Below, piece after piece: positions 1 to 11,247 of a stretch of DNA of 64,000 bases. Position numbers and translations under genes: made by a program. Source of the stretch: Anthoceros angustus (taxonomy: Eukaryota; Streptophyta; Anthocerotopsida; Anthocerotales; Anthocerotaceae); the NCBI GenBank assembly GCA_010909165.1, contig VJWM01000203.1, forward strand, positions 248,001 through 312,000. The letters run 5' to 3'. Within the stretch, counting starts at the first letter, position 1; each line of letters starts with the position of its first letter. Below the pieces are notes generated by a model, which searched no databases, was not told the origin of the DNA, and saw only the letters and a list, made by a program, of their open reading frames with translations.

Positions 1-146
1 CAATTCGCATTCAAATATCCTGCAACATTGTAACACCGACAATGTTGCAGCAACGAGAATCCATTCATGAGAAAGAATGCAGTTATGCCCTTACCATGCA
101 ACCACCAGCATACGTGCAAGCCTGCTGTACTTCAGTCACGAATTCT
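1..146. repeat. Direct repeat, copy 1 (left window edge)
   Basis: This segment recurs at 63,858-64,000 in the same orientation, with only a few substitutions and small indels; the second copy runs off the right edge. No coding function is recognised. The rest of 147-968 also shows no recognisable gene, only short open frames without family features. Confidence 0.85.
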
Positions 147-968
147 TGCCAAACGTCTCATACCCAGGCAAAGATAGTCGCATGTGCTAGAAATCCTGAA
201 AAAGAACGGGTAGTAGAGTGTCGGTTGCTGGATCAGCAACGTCCCAATTTTGCTGGATTATGCAGCCCGTCGGAGAGATTGGCCATGGACATGGCTAGAG
301 TCATCCAGTCAAGTCTTCTACCGCTCAACTACAGTCTTCAACCTGGTTTCAGCTTCGAGCTTTGTAGGCTGCCGCACTTAGCACAATGGATGTAAAGCTT
401 CGAGAGTCTGAGTGAGGGACCCCAGCAGCAAGCAGCACTTTCGGATGTTGACTTGCCTGACCAGCAGAGTGGAGTTGGGTGTAAAGCGGCGGACTCAGAT
501 GACACCGAGCCTTCGTTGCACAAAAACTCTGCACCCGAAGGGCGTGTGAACTCCGAGACTCTGCACTCACAGCTCACAAGTCACTGAATGACGAAGAGGT
601 ATGATTCCCAGCTAGGGCAGAGCTGGGAGGGATCTTCCAGTCTCATCAGCATGCATGAATGGCCAGTAACGACATCGTGCCCTGCTCCCTGCATTGTGCC
701 TGCTTGCAAGCTGCAGGGAATGGTGGATTCTGCATGAGATGGTGAGGCATATGCCAGTGTGGATTAGGGTGTTGCAGGTGGTTGCAGCCAGGTTGTCAAG
801 GTTCCGATTCGGATTAGCATATGCTACCTTGGTGTGCACGTCTTGTGAGCAACTGCACCGCATCGGCTTGCTCCTCACCTGGCTGCAACAGGCGGGTGGG
901 GATGGTTGCGAAACGAAAGATGATCCTCGAGTCCCCAGCTTCTCCGAAGTGGAAACCAAGCTTCTTAG

Positions 969-1144
969 GGTAAAGTATGTACTTAAGTCATTAGGTTGCG
1001 GATACGGCATCACCTAGCACCTAATTTGCTGCCTTGAGTCGAGGAGATGACTCTCCTTTTCCTGACTTGGTCCATCCCTTTGCCTGCAGGGATTCCAGGA
1101 ACAGAACAGAGAATGGATGGAGGAAGTCCGGTGCGAAGCCAGTC
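969..1144 (+). repeat. Duplicated exon-edge segment, copy 1
   Basis: Nearly the same sequence occurs at 61,616-61,787. Both copies hold a pyrimidine-rich stretch ending in TTTGCCTGCAG followed by a short open frame (FQEQNREWMEEVRCEAS here, FQELNRDWMEEVRCEAS in the other copy). This looks like a 3' splice site and exon start of an unrecognised gene. The frame is soon lost here, so this copy is probably a fragment. Confidence 0.6.
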
Positions 1145-1210
1145 TTATCCCGTTCGGGGCGTGGACGTTTCCCACGCGTTCGCCACAGAGACCACCTTTT
1201 ACATCGCTGA

Positions 1211-1399
1211 GAAGCACAGTGTAGCACGGCGGACGAGGCCAAGGACTGGCGCGCTCTGCCGGCTCGGCGGCGGCGGCTGCTGGACTGCCTGGCCCGGAAT
1301 GATTTGGGCCGTCTACCCCGTATTGAAGAGGATGAACGGTTTTGTGCGTGTTGCTGTCTTCCTACACACAAGGCTGCCACATTTTCACATGCATGCTAG
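1211..1399 (+). pseudogene. Roco/LRR N-terminal fragment
   Basis: The frame opens after a stop at 1,208 and has no ATG. About 35 residues (ADEAKDWRALPARRRRLLD and onward to RLPRIEED) match the start of the Roco gene at 20,851, which reads EAEDWRALPVQLQQLLLDL and LPELPDLHIVEE. After the glutamate-rich end the similarity stops and the frame closes at 1,399. It is a truncated copy on the opposite strand to the intact gene, evidently produced by segmental duplication. There is no sign that it could make a functional protein. Confidence 0.6.
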
Positions 1400-1560
1400 A
1401 GCACACAAATGTCACGGAATTGGGTACAACCATGCCTTCCTGACATCCTTCTGTTCGAGAACCTCGAGACAAGAACCTCGAGACAATAGCTGATAGAATT
1501 GCAGGGGTCGAACCTCCCCAGCCCTCTTGCTGACGACTTGGCCTCCCTGAAACTGTCATC
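1387..1560 (-). pseudogene. PPR remnant plus unknown duplicated tail
   Basis: The minus strand at 1,387-1,443 reads EGMVVPNSVTFVC, the junction between a P and an L motif in the local PPR genes. The adjoining sequence to about 1,560 is repeated at 14,310-14,460 and codes nothing I recognise. A short direct duplication (AAGAACCTCGAGAC twice) lies at about 1,455-1,485. It is a fragment left by rearrangement, not a gene. Confidence 0.55.
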
Positions 1561-1668
1561 AATCCTGTGAAGTGCGCGGTTGGCCCCTGCTGCGGTTGCT
1601 CCTGATGCTTCTGTTGACGCTGTGGTGAACATGACAATTCGAGGATGATGTACTAGTTAAGCCTTAGA

Positions 1669-2015
1669 AAGAAGGAGAGAAGGAGAGAAAGCTGTGGGTT
1701 CCTTGGGTCTCGAGAGGAACGATGATAGATAGAGGCCTAGGACAATCCGCTGAAATTTGTATAGGGAGAAAAATTGTGGGTTCCTTAGGCCTCGTTCAGG
1801 GAGAAAAAGTTGTGGGTTCCTTGGACCTCGAGTGGGAATGATGTTAGACTGAGGAGAAAAGTCGTGGGCTTCTTGGGTCTCAATGGGAATGGGAATGGGA
1901 ATAGGAATGAGACGATCAGTAGGAATAGGAATTGGTAGATACCGATACACATATATAGGGAGAAAATAACCATGGCTTCCTTGGGCCTCGGCATTACGGC
2001 CATCCAGTATCGACC
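1669..2015. repeat. Degenerate tandem repeat
   Basis: About five diverged units share a core like GGGAGAAAA..GTTGTGGGTTCCTTGG followed by CCTCGAG. The array also holds a GGGAAT microsatellite at about 1,883-1,935. No coding content is supported; the flanks between here and 2,270 show no gene. Confidence 0.6.
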
Positions 2016-2272
2016 TTGGGCCTCAGGGTTGTGCCAGTGGTAGACAACCTCCCACATTCGAACGAACTTTGGTAGGAAGTGTTCTGCTGATCACTCCGGA
2101 TGGGGACCGGATCATAAACCCTCTATGTATGAGCTTCATGAACCAAAGTACATAAATTTGCAACTTCAAACAGAAAGAAAGGAAAGCGCAGTTTGGAGAA
2201 GCCGGAAGATGGAAGAATGTGATGTGAGACGAGGGAAAAGGGCTCAGAGCTTGAGATGGTGCAGGAGCTCCT

Positions 2273-5200
2273 GTGGAGATCGTTTTGAGGACTCGACAAG
2301 GACAATTTGGTGTGTTAATAGGCAGAAGAGATATCGTTCAACCGACATGGATTTTGTCGAGCAACGGGGCCGTCAGTAGCAGCAGTAGCAGGAGCAGCAG
2401 TAGCATTAGCAGGAGCAGCAATAGCAGGAGCAGGAGCAGGAGCAGGAGCAGCAGCAGCAGCAGCAGTAGCACTCTTGCAAGGAAGGTTAAAGCTCGTCCA
2501 GATCAATGTTTGGCTGGAAAAGCATCTGGTTTGCGACTAGAGGTTTTGATGGATCAGACACTTGGATGGAATACCGGGGCACATACTCATACTGGAAGCC
2601 TCCATGAAGTCCTCTGGCTAAACGATGGCCACTACCACAAGCCAGCCGGCGGAGATGAGAAGCTGGCTGGTTTGGATGTGCACATGGGCACTACATCCAG
2701 CTCCAGCTTGCCGGATGATCCTGCCCCTCACAGGCCTGCAGGATGCGGAAGGGGCGTTGCGGCGGAAACCGTGAGGAGACTATGTCATGATGGCCATCTC
2801 AGTCAGGCTGTTGAGGCTTTGGGTCTTCTGGTGCAGACGGATGGTTGCATTTCGAAACCTCTTTTCTATGCTGTTCTCAAGAATTGTGTGGACACAAAGG
2901 ACCTCGTTCTAGGTCGCCGTGTCCATGCGTTCACCGTGGAAGCGGGGTACGAGTCGGACACGTTCCTGTGCAACCACATCCTGCGCTTGTATGCTTCTCT
3001 TGGGAGGTTGCAAGATGCCATGGATGTGTTCGACTCTGTTGCCGAACCGGATGCATTCATGTGGTCATCCATAATCTCTGCCCATGTTCGACAAGGAGAA
3101 GCTGCAGAGGCCATACAACTCTATCAGCGCATGATGTGCACATCACTTGTGAAGCCAGACAGTCATGTCTTTGTAGCAGCTCTGCAGGCTTGTGCAAGGG
3201 AGCAGACTTGACAACGGGGAAGCAGGTGCATGCTCATGCGGTTGCCACTGGTGTTGGCTCTGATTTGTTTGTTTGTAATGGTTTGGTGGACATGTATGCA
3301 AAGTGTGGCAGCTTGGAAGATGCTTATAGAGTGTTTATCAGACTTGGTCGAAAAGATGTAGTAACGTGGAATGCCATGATAGCAGGATATTCTCAACAGG
3401 GCATGGGTCAAGAAGCCCTGCAGGTTTACTGTGCTATGCAAGACCAAAGCATCATTGCACCCAATTCCATGACATTTGCATGCCTCCTGCAGGCATGTGC
3501 AAGTTTAGGGCCCTGTCTTTGAAGAAGGGGATGCGGCTTCACGCAGAGATGGTGGAACGAAAAGTTCAAATGGATGTGGTTGTCGGCTGCAGTCTGGTAA
3601 ACATGTATGTAAAGTGTGGCACTCTTCAGGATGCTCAGTGTGTGTTTAATAGTCTTAATCAGAAAAATGTGGCCACTTGGAATGCCATGATAGCAGGATA
3701 TTCCCAGAAGGGAATGGGTCAAGAAGCGATTCGTGTTTACAGTGCTATGCAAGAAGAAGGAAAAGTTGCACCTGATACTGTGACGTTTGTGTGCCTGTTT
3801 CAGGCTTGTGCAAGCATGGGAACCCCAGCTTGGAAAGGGGTAAGCAGCTTCATGCAAAGATCGGCGACCAAAGGCTTCAGGTCAACATGTTACTGGTTAA
3901 CAGTTTGATAAACATGTATGCAAAGTGTGGCAGCTTGGAAGATGCTCAAAGAGTGTTTGACAGACTCCATCAGAAAAACGTGGCGACCTGGAATGCCATG
4001 ATAACAGGTTATTCCCACAAGGGCATGGGTCAGACAGCTCTTGACCTTCACAGTGCCATGCAACAAGAAGGCCTGGTTGTACCCGATTCTGTAACATTTG
4101 TGTGCCTCCTGCATGCATGTGCAAGTCTGGGCAGCCCAGCTTTGGACAAGGGAATGCAGCTCCATGCACAGATTGAAGAAGAAGGACTTCAACGGGACAT
4201 GGTTGTAGGCTGCAGCCTCGTCAACATGTATGTGAAGTGTGGCAGCCTACAGGATGCCCACATTGTCTTCGACAGACTTAGTCAAAAGATGTTGTGACAT
4301 GGAATGCCTTGATAGCAGGATATTCCCAGCAGGACATGGGTCAGGAAGCGCTTTGTCTTTACAGTGCCATGCTGGAAGAAGGAATCGTTTCACCTGATTC
4401 TGTGACATTTGTGTGCCTGCTGCAAGCCTGTGCAAGTGTGGGAACTCTGGCTTTGGAACAGGGAAGCAGCTTCATGCACAAATTGTAGAACAAGGACTGC
4501 TAGCTGACGCAGTTGTAGGTGGCAGCCTGGTAAATATGTATGCAAAGTGTGGCAGCCTCGAGAATGCTGAGACAGTATTCAACAGACTTCAGAAAAAGGA
4601 TGCGGTGACATGGACCTCTTTGATAGCAGGGTACTGCCAGCGGGGCTTGGGCCAGGAAGCCCTTTCCTGTACACTGCCATGCAACAAGAGGGTGTGGCTG
4701 CAGCAACTTCTGTGACATTCGTGTGCCTCCTTCAGGCATGTGCCATCCTGGGATTCTTGGCTCTGGACAAGGGAAGGAACTTCATGCTCAGATTAAGGAA
4801 CAAGGCCTTGAAGCTGATCTGACCGTAGGCAACAATTTGATAAACATGTACACAAAATGTGGAAGCCTGGGGATGCGCAGAGCGTGTTTGATAGACTTGG
4901 TCAGAAAGATGTGGTGACATGGAATGTAATGATTGCAGGATATTCCCATCTAGGCATGGTTGAGGAAGCCCTTTGTCTTTACAGTGCGATGCGAAACAAA
5001 GGCATTGGTCCACCTGATTCTGTGACATTTTCGTGTCTCCTGCAGGCCTGTGCAAGTGTAGGTACCACGGCCCTGGAGAAGGAAGCAGCTTCATTGGCAG
5101 ATTGAAGAACGAGAACTGGAAGCTGATGTGGTTGTAGGTTGCAGCCTAGTGAGCATGTATGCAAAGTGTGGCAGCCTAGAGGATGCTCAGAGCGTGTTGA

Positions 5201-6242
5201 CAGGCTTCCCGAAAGAACAGTGGTGACTTGGAATGCCATCATAGCAGGATACTCCCAGCAGGGCAAGTGTCAGGAAGCCCTTCGTCTGTACAGCCTTATG
5301 CAGCAAGAAAGCACCATTTCTCCTGATTGTGTCACATTGTCTGCATTCTGCAAGCCTGTGCAGGAGTGGCAGCGTTGCATGTGGGAAGGAAGCTGCATGC
5401 GGAGATAAAAGAACAAGGGCTTCAAGCTGATGCGTCTGTAGCCATCAGTTTGATAAACATGTATTCAAGTCCGGCAGCATGGGTGATGCACAACAGGTGT
5501 TTGATGCATTGCTGGAAAGAGACATTGTCGCCTGGAATGCACTGATTGCTGGATACACTCGTCTAGGAGACAGTGAACTGGTCATTGGGTTGATTCACAA
5601 AATGAGAGAGGATGGATTACAGCCAGATGGCATCACGTTTCTTAGTGTAATAGCAGTCTGCAGTCATGCGGGTCTAGTGGATAAGGGACAAGAATACTTT
5701 GAGACTATGATCAGGCAATATGGCATCACTCCCACCATGCAGCACTACTCATGCTTGGTTGATCTGCTAGGCCGGGCTGGCCAACTGAATGAGGCACTTG
5801 CGGTGGTTAGGACAATGCCAGTACAGCCTCAAGCTGCAGTTTGGCACACTCTGTTGGGTGCTTGTCGAAAGTGGAGCAATGTGGAGGTGGCATCCCATGC
5901 TTTCCACGAAGCAGTAAAGCTTGATGAAAAGATTCTGCAGCATATGTTCTGATGTCCAACATATATATTGGTGCCCAGTTGTGGGAGGAAGCGCAGGAGA
6001 TGCAGGTAAGAAGGAAAGGAGTCAGGGCATGGAAGCAGCCGGGCCACAGCTCGTGGACAGACGGAGATGGTCTGGTTCATAGTTTTCTGGTCGGGGATAA
6101 AAAGCATCCTGAGAGTGACGGCATATATGCAAGGTTGAAACAGCTTGTTCCCGAAACGAAAAAGCAAGGGTATGTGCCACATCTGGACTCATCATGGGAC
6201 ATATCTGATGACGAGGACGAAGCATTTCTGGTGGAGGGTTGA
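2273..6242 (+). CDS. PPR gene 1: PLS-class, E/E+ protein
   Basis: A long PLS-class PPR protein, expected to bind organellar RNA one base per motif. The N-terminus has a degenerate copy of a PDF-type motif (EVLWLND, KPA, LDVHMG near 2,600-2,690), then QAVEALGLLVQTD and about eight P-L-S triplets with the signature MYAKCGSLEDA and WNAMIAGYSQ. It ends with E1/E2 (VDLLGRAGQ, WHTLLGACRKW) and an E+ block (SSWTDGDGLVHSFLVGD, GYVPHLD), stopping at 6,240. No DYW domain follows. The frame is broken about 13 times (near 3,205, 3,507, 3,830, 4,285, 4,460, 4,667, 4,778, 4,870, 5,080, 5,198, 5,338, 5,468, 5,932); each break is cured by restoring one base (two at 5,080) in a homopolymer, so the gene is probably intact. 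The true start is unclear; the first in-frame ATG is at 2,548. Confidence 0.85.
2374..2470 (+). repeat. AGC/AGT/AGG trinucleotide microsatellite
   Basis: An imperfect AGC run, encoding a Ser/Arg-rich stretch if translated in the frame of PPR gene 1. It lies upstream of the first in-frame ATG (2,548), so it could be 5' untranslated sequence or part of a targeting peptide. Confidence 0.85.
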
Positions 6243-6792
6243 AAATTTTCAACAGAATCATTGATACCTCGGTTTCACATATCATCTGACAAGAGGTACG
6301 TCGCAGTCTGTACATTTTCACGGCTTGAAAAGTTCTGATATTGGAGTCTCGAAGTGGACACTGTATGCAACCCCGTCACTAAGATGGGGCTTGATCAGAA
6401 TTGAAGCTATCAATTGGATGTATACAATGGAAATAGTTGCAAAATCAATGTTTCGATTGTAAACACATTTCCAACAGATTCTGTGCACCTTGCATTCGGA
6501 TTGCCATTAAGCGGCATGCAAGGTCTCCATAGTTTCTGCAGCATCAAATACAGAAGGATCAGTTACGGTGGAGCATGACCCAAGTCTTGTCTGATCAAAG
6601 GTTGCAATTAGGCTGTAAAGGGGCTTACATCTTGGGTTCCTGTGATTCAATGTGTTGGTCCGGCCCTTCCTGCCACGGTGTTCGTTCCTCCACGTGTTCA
6701 GCATTCATACATGTGCTTGTCACGGAGCAGCTCGGGGGCTGGCAATGCTGTCAGCCTGCACCTGGGTATTCATTCACAGATCCCGGTCCCGT
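6243..6792. other. Intergenic region between convergent PPR genes
   Basis: This 550-bp stretch lies between the 3' ends of PPR genes 1 (+) and 2 (-). It presumably holds both 3' untranslated regions. I see no RNA gene, repeat or coding family in it. Confidence 0.5.
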
Positions 6793-9700
6793 TTACGGCA
6801 ACCAGGTCCTGCAAGGCAGAAACGCTTCCTCTCCAACATCAGACATTTCCTCCAAAGACAAGTCCAGGTGTGGTACATAACCTTCTCTCTGCATTCTGGA
6901 GACCAGCTGTTCCAGGCTTGCATATATTACGTCACTCTCAGGATGCTCCTTATCCCCAACCATAAAAGTGTGCACCACCCTTCCATGTCTGTCCACCCGC
7001 TCTGGCCTGCCTGCTTCCATGCCCCGATTCCCGTCCTTCTTGCCTGCATCTCCAAAGCCTCTTCCCACATCTGAGCACCGGTGTATATGTTCGACATCAA
7101 CACATATGCTGCGGCATCTTTGTCGTCTAACTTCACTGCTTCATGGAAAGCATAGCGTCCCACCTCAACATTGCTCCACTTTTGACAAGCATTCAGTAAA
7201 GTGTGCCAAACTGCAGCGTCGGGGACTACGGGCATTGATCTTGCCCATGATAGTGCCTCGTCGAGTTGGCCTGCTCGACCCAGGAGATCCACCATGCAAG
7301 TGTAGTGCTCGGCTCTAGGAGGGATGCTGTACTGTCGCCTCATCACCTCGAAGTTCTCTCGCCCCTTGTGCACAAGACCCGCATGGCTGCATACTGTGAG
7401 CACACTGAGGAATGTGACCTCGTCTGGCTGTATGCCATCCTCTCTCATTCTGCGAACCAAGTCAAAGACCACTACACTGTCTCCATGCCGGGCATTCCTG
7501 CAAGGCAGAAACGCTTCCTCTCCAACATCAGACATTTCCTCCAAAGACAAGTCCAGGTGTGGTACATAACCTTCTCTCTGCATTCTGGAGACCAGCTGTT
7601 CCAGGCTTGCATATATTACGTCACTCTCAGGATGCTCCTTATCCCCAACCATAAAAGTGTGCACCACCCTTCCATGTCTGTCCACCCGCTCTGGCCTGCC
7701 TGCTTCCATGCCCCGATTCCCGTCCTTCTTGCCTGCATCTCCAAAGCCTCTTCCCACATCTGAGCACCGGTGTATATGTTCGACATCAACACATATGCTG
7801 CGGCATCTTTGTCGTCTAACTTCACTGCTTCATGGAAAGCATAGCGTCCCACCTCAACATTGCTCCACTTTTGACAAGCATTCAGTAAAGTGTGCCAAAC
7901 TGCAGCGTCGGGGACTACGGGCATTGATCTTGCCCATGATAGTGCCTCGTCGAGTTGGCCTGCTCGACCCAGGAGATCCACCATGCAAGTGTAGTGCTCG
8001 GCTCTAGGAGGGATGCTGTACTGTCGCCTCATCACCTCGAAGTTCTCTCGCCCCTTGTGCACAAGACCCGCATGGCTGCATACTGTGAGCACACTGAGGA
8101 ATGTGACCTCGTCTGGCTGTATGCCATCCTCTCTCATTCTGCGAACCAAGTCAAAGACCACTACACTGTCTCCATGCCGGGCATTCCCTGCAATCAGTGC
8201 GTTCCAGGCGACTACATCTCTTTGGGTAATGCATCAAACACCTGTTGTGCATCAACCATGCTCCCAGACTTTGCATACATGTTGATCAAACTGATCGCTA
8301 CAAACTCATCAGCTTGAAGCCCTTGTTCATCAATCTCAACATGAAGCTGCCTTCCCAGATGCAAAGCTGCCACATTCGAGCATGCCTGCAGGAGGCACAC
8401 AAATGTCACTGAATTGGGTGCAACGATGCCTTCTTCTTGCATAGCACTGTAAACACTAAGGGCCTTCTGACCCATGCCCTGCTGGGAATATCCTGCTATC
8501 ATGGCATTCCATGTCGCCACATTTTTTTGAGTGAGACAATCAAACACGCCCTGTGCATCATGTAGGCTGCCACACTTTGCGTACATGTTGACCAGGCTGC
8601 AACCTACAACCACGTCAGTCTCAAGCCCTAGATCTCCGACCTGAGCATGAAGCTGCTTCCCCTTCTCTAAAGCTGGGGCGCCCACACTTGCACACGCGTG
8701 CAGGAGGCACACAAAGGTTACGGAGTTGGGTACAGTCATGCCTTCTTCTTGCATCGCATCGTATAGACAAAGAGCTTCCTGGCCCATGCCCTGCTGAGCA
8801 TAACCGGCTATCAGAGCCGTCCAAGTAACCACAGTCTTTTCACCAAGTCCATCAAACACGCCCTGAGCATCCCTTAGGCTGCCACACTTGGCATACATGT
8901 TCACCAAGCTGTTGCCTACCACTACATGATGGTGAAGCCCACGTTCTGAAATCTGCACATGAAGCTGCTTCCCTTCTCCAAAGCTGGAATCCCACACTTG
9001 AACATGCCTGCAAGAGGCACACAAAAGTCACAGAATCAGGCTCGCCCGTGCATTCTTGTTGCATAGCACTGTAAAGACGAAGAGCTTCCTGACCCTTGCC
9101 CTGCTGGGAATACCCTGATATCATGGCATTCCAAGTCACCACATCCTTTCGAGGAAGCCCGTCAAACACGTTCTGAGCGTCTTCCAAACTGCCACACTTC
9201 GCATACATGTCCAGCAGGGAGTTACCAACAAACATGTCACACTCAAGCCCAGTGGCCAACACATGAGCGTGCAGCTGCTGCCCAGTTTTCAAGTCTGCTG
9301 CCCTTGCAGAAGCCTGTAGGCTGCCACACTTTGCGTACATGTTGACCAGGCTGCAACCTACAACCACGTCAGTCTCAAGCCCTAGATCTCCGACCTGAGC
9401 ATGAAGCTGCTTCCCTTCTCTAAAGCTGGGGCGCCCACACTTGCACACGCGTGCAGGAGGCACACAAAGGTTACGGAGTTGGGTACAGTCATGCCTTCTT
9501 CTTGCATCGCATCGTATAGACAAAGAGCTTCCTGGCCCATGCCCTGCTGAGCATAACCGGCTATCAGAGCCGTCCAAGTAACCACAGTCTTTTCACCAAG
9601 TCCATCAAACACGCCCTGAGCATCCCTTAGGCTGCCACACTTGGCATACATGTTCACCAAGCTGTTGCCTACCACTACATGATGGTGAAGCCCACGTTCT

Positions 9701-10890
9701 GAAATCTGCACATGAAGCTGCTTCCCTTCTCCAAAGCTGGAATCCCACACTTGAACATGCCTGCAAGAGGCACACAAAAGTCACAGAATCAGGCTCGCCC
9801 GTGCATTCTTGTTGCATAGCACTGTAAAGACGAAGAGCTTCCTGACCCTTGCCCTGCTGGGAATACCCTGATATCATGGCATTCCAAGTCACCACATCCT
9901 TTCGAGGAAGCCCGTCAAACACGTTCTGAGCGTCTTCCAAACTGCCACACTTCGCATACATGTCCAGCAGGAGTTACCAACAAACATGTCACACTCAAGC
10001 CCAGTGGCCAACACATGAGCGTGCAGCTGCTGCCCAGTTTTCAAGTCTGCTGCCCTTGCAGAAGCCTGTAGGGCTGCCACAAACAAATGGCCATCGGGAT
10101 TCACCCTGGACCTGCACATCTGATGATATAGTTGTATTGCCTGCTCGGGTTGCCCGTGTTTAACGTGCGCTGAGATGATAGAAGACCAGGTGAAGGCATC
10201 TGGTTCGGCAACCATGTCAAACACATCCATGGCCTCCTGCAACCTGGCATGAGAAGCATACATTCTCAGGATATGGTTGCACAGGAAGGTGTCCGACTCA
10301 TGCAGCTTTCTCACTGTAAGAGCATGGACACGCCGACCCAAAACCAGATCCTTCTTCACCACACATTTCTTGAGCACACGGTAAAAGAGAGATTGAGGAA
10401 CATGACAGTCTGTGTGCACCAGAAGTCCCAGAGCTTCCACAGCCTCCTTGAGATTGCCCTGCTCACATAGTTTGCTAACGCTCTCAGCTGTTGCTGAAAC
10501 ACCCACAGAAGTCAGCTGCTGTTCACATCTCTTCCCCCAATTTTCCTTTGTCGTTGACGGATCCAGAGGAGGCCCCGCCACCCTGGATGTGAGCGACATT
10601 CTGCGTCTTAGACGCCCATCGTGAGCCAGCTGGGTAAACTCGGAGATGGCCTTGGGCCAGCGGTGGGTGAACGAGCATTTGCTTTCCCGGAGCAGCCTAG
10701 CTCTCCGGCTGTCGCCAGGAAATCTTGAGGCAATGGACGCGAACACTGCACTTTCCGTATGGCCGTCTTGCTCATCTAGATATGGGTACGCATATGAACA
10801 TGAGATATGGAGATGGGTGGTTGTGCCTCCGGCTGGAGCTTGCTGGCTCATGGGATCCTGGGGAACCAACGGGCGTGGCAGTGACGGCAC
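6793..10890 (-). CDS. PPR gene 2: PLS-class, E/E+ protein with internal block duplications
   Basis: Starts at ATG 10,890. The N-terminal 120 residues have no motif (possible organelle transit peptide), then EQGNLKEAVEALGLLVHTD and PPR triplets (SLVNMYAKCGSL, WNAMISGYSQQG) follow. The C-terminus has VDLLGRAGQLDEALSW, WHTLLNACQKW, SGWTDME, HTFMVGDKEHPESD and GYVPHLDLSLEEMSD, i.e. E1/E2/E+, ending at 6,793 without a DYW domain. Two tandem duplications lie inside the coding region (8,561-10,066 and 6,808-8,185), so as assembled the protein contains the E/E+ end twice. Frame breaks near 9,967, 9,730, 8,990 and 7,660 are single-base losses in G/C runs. Either the gene expanded very recently or the repeats were duplicated in assembly. 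Confidence 0.8.
6808..8185 (-). repeat. 689-bp tandem duplication in PPR gene 2 (C-terminal block)
   Basis: 6,808-7,496 and 7,497-8,185 are essentially identical. Each encodes the last S motif to the E+ motif. Each also lacks one G in the run at the WTDMEG-VVHTF junction, so the true unit is probably 690 bp (230 codons) and the junction is read in frame (EEAFLPC into RNARHGDSVV). Confidence 0.9.
8561..10066 (-). repeat. 754-bp tandem duplication in PPR gene 2 (N-terminal triplets)
   Basis: 8,561-9,314 and 9,315-10,066 differ almost only in homopolymer lengths (for example CCCC versus CCC at 8,658/9,407 and GGG versus GG at 9,219/9,970). The junction joins an S motif (MYAKCGSL) directly to an L motif (QASARAADLKTG) through the short homology TGTAGG. 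Restoring the missing bases makes the unit about 756 bp, a multiple of three. Confidence 0.9.
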
Positions 10891-11000
10891 AAAAGAGGAG
10901 GGAGCTATGTCGTGGCGCCCATCTCAATCAGACTGTTGAGGCTTTGGAAGCTCTGCTGCAGGGAGACTGTTGTTTTCCTGTTGCAGACATTCAGACAGAC
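10725..11000 (+). pseudogene. PPR N-terminal remnant antisense to the start of PPR gene 2
   Basis: On the plus strand near 10,900-10,990 the frame reads HLNQTVEALEALLQGD, which is the N-terminal helical block seen in the other PPR genes (HLSQAVEALGLLVQTD in gene 1). The following sequence to about 11,240 loses similarity. The upstream part overlaps the first codons of PPR gene 2 on the other strand, so the two divergent 5' ends look as if they were assembled from pieces of related genes. It could be part of an alternative 5' end of PPR gene 3. Confidence 0.45.
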
Positions 11001-11247
11001 AGATTGCTCGGTAGAAGGAACAAACAGGTCGGACCACATGTTTGCTGGGCAAGCTTGGTACTGAAACGAAAGGATCATCACCTGGTGGTGACTGATGGAC
11101 ATCGCACAGGAATGATGTGCAGGAAGCTCGTATGCTCGCATCAAAGAAACGCATCGAATTCCACCTATTCTGCGCTCAGCCAGGCTCGGTGCCGATGGCT
11201 GTCTGGAGCCTTAGAGTTGAGTCAAGCCAAGCGCAACTGGATCGATT

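Noticed and set aside
5952-6242. A separate small gene downstream of PPR gene 1
   Set aside because: It is the E2/E+ end of PPR gene 1, separated only by one missing A near 5,932.
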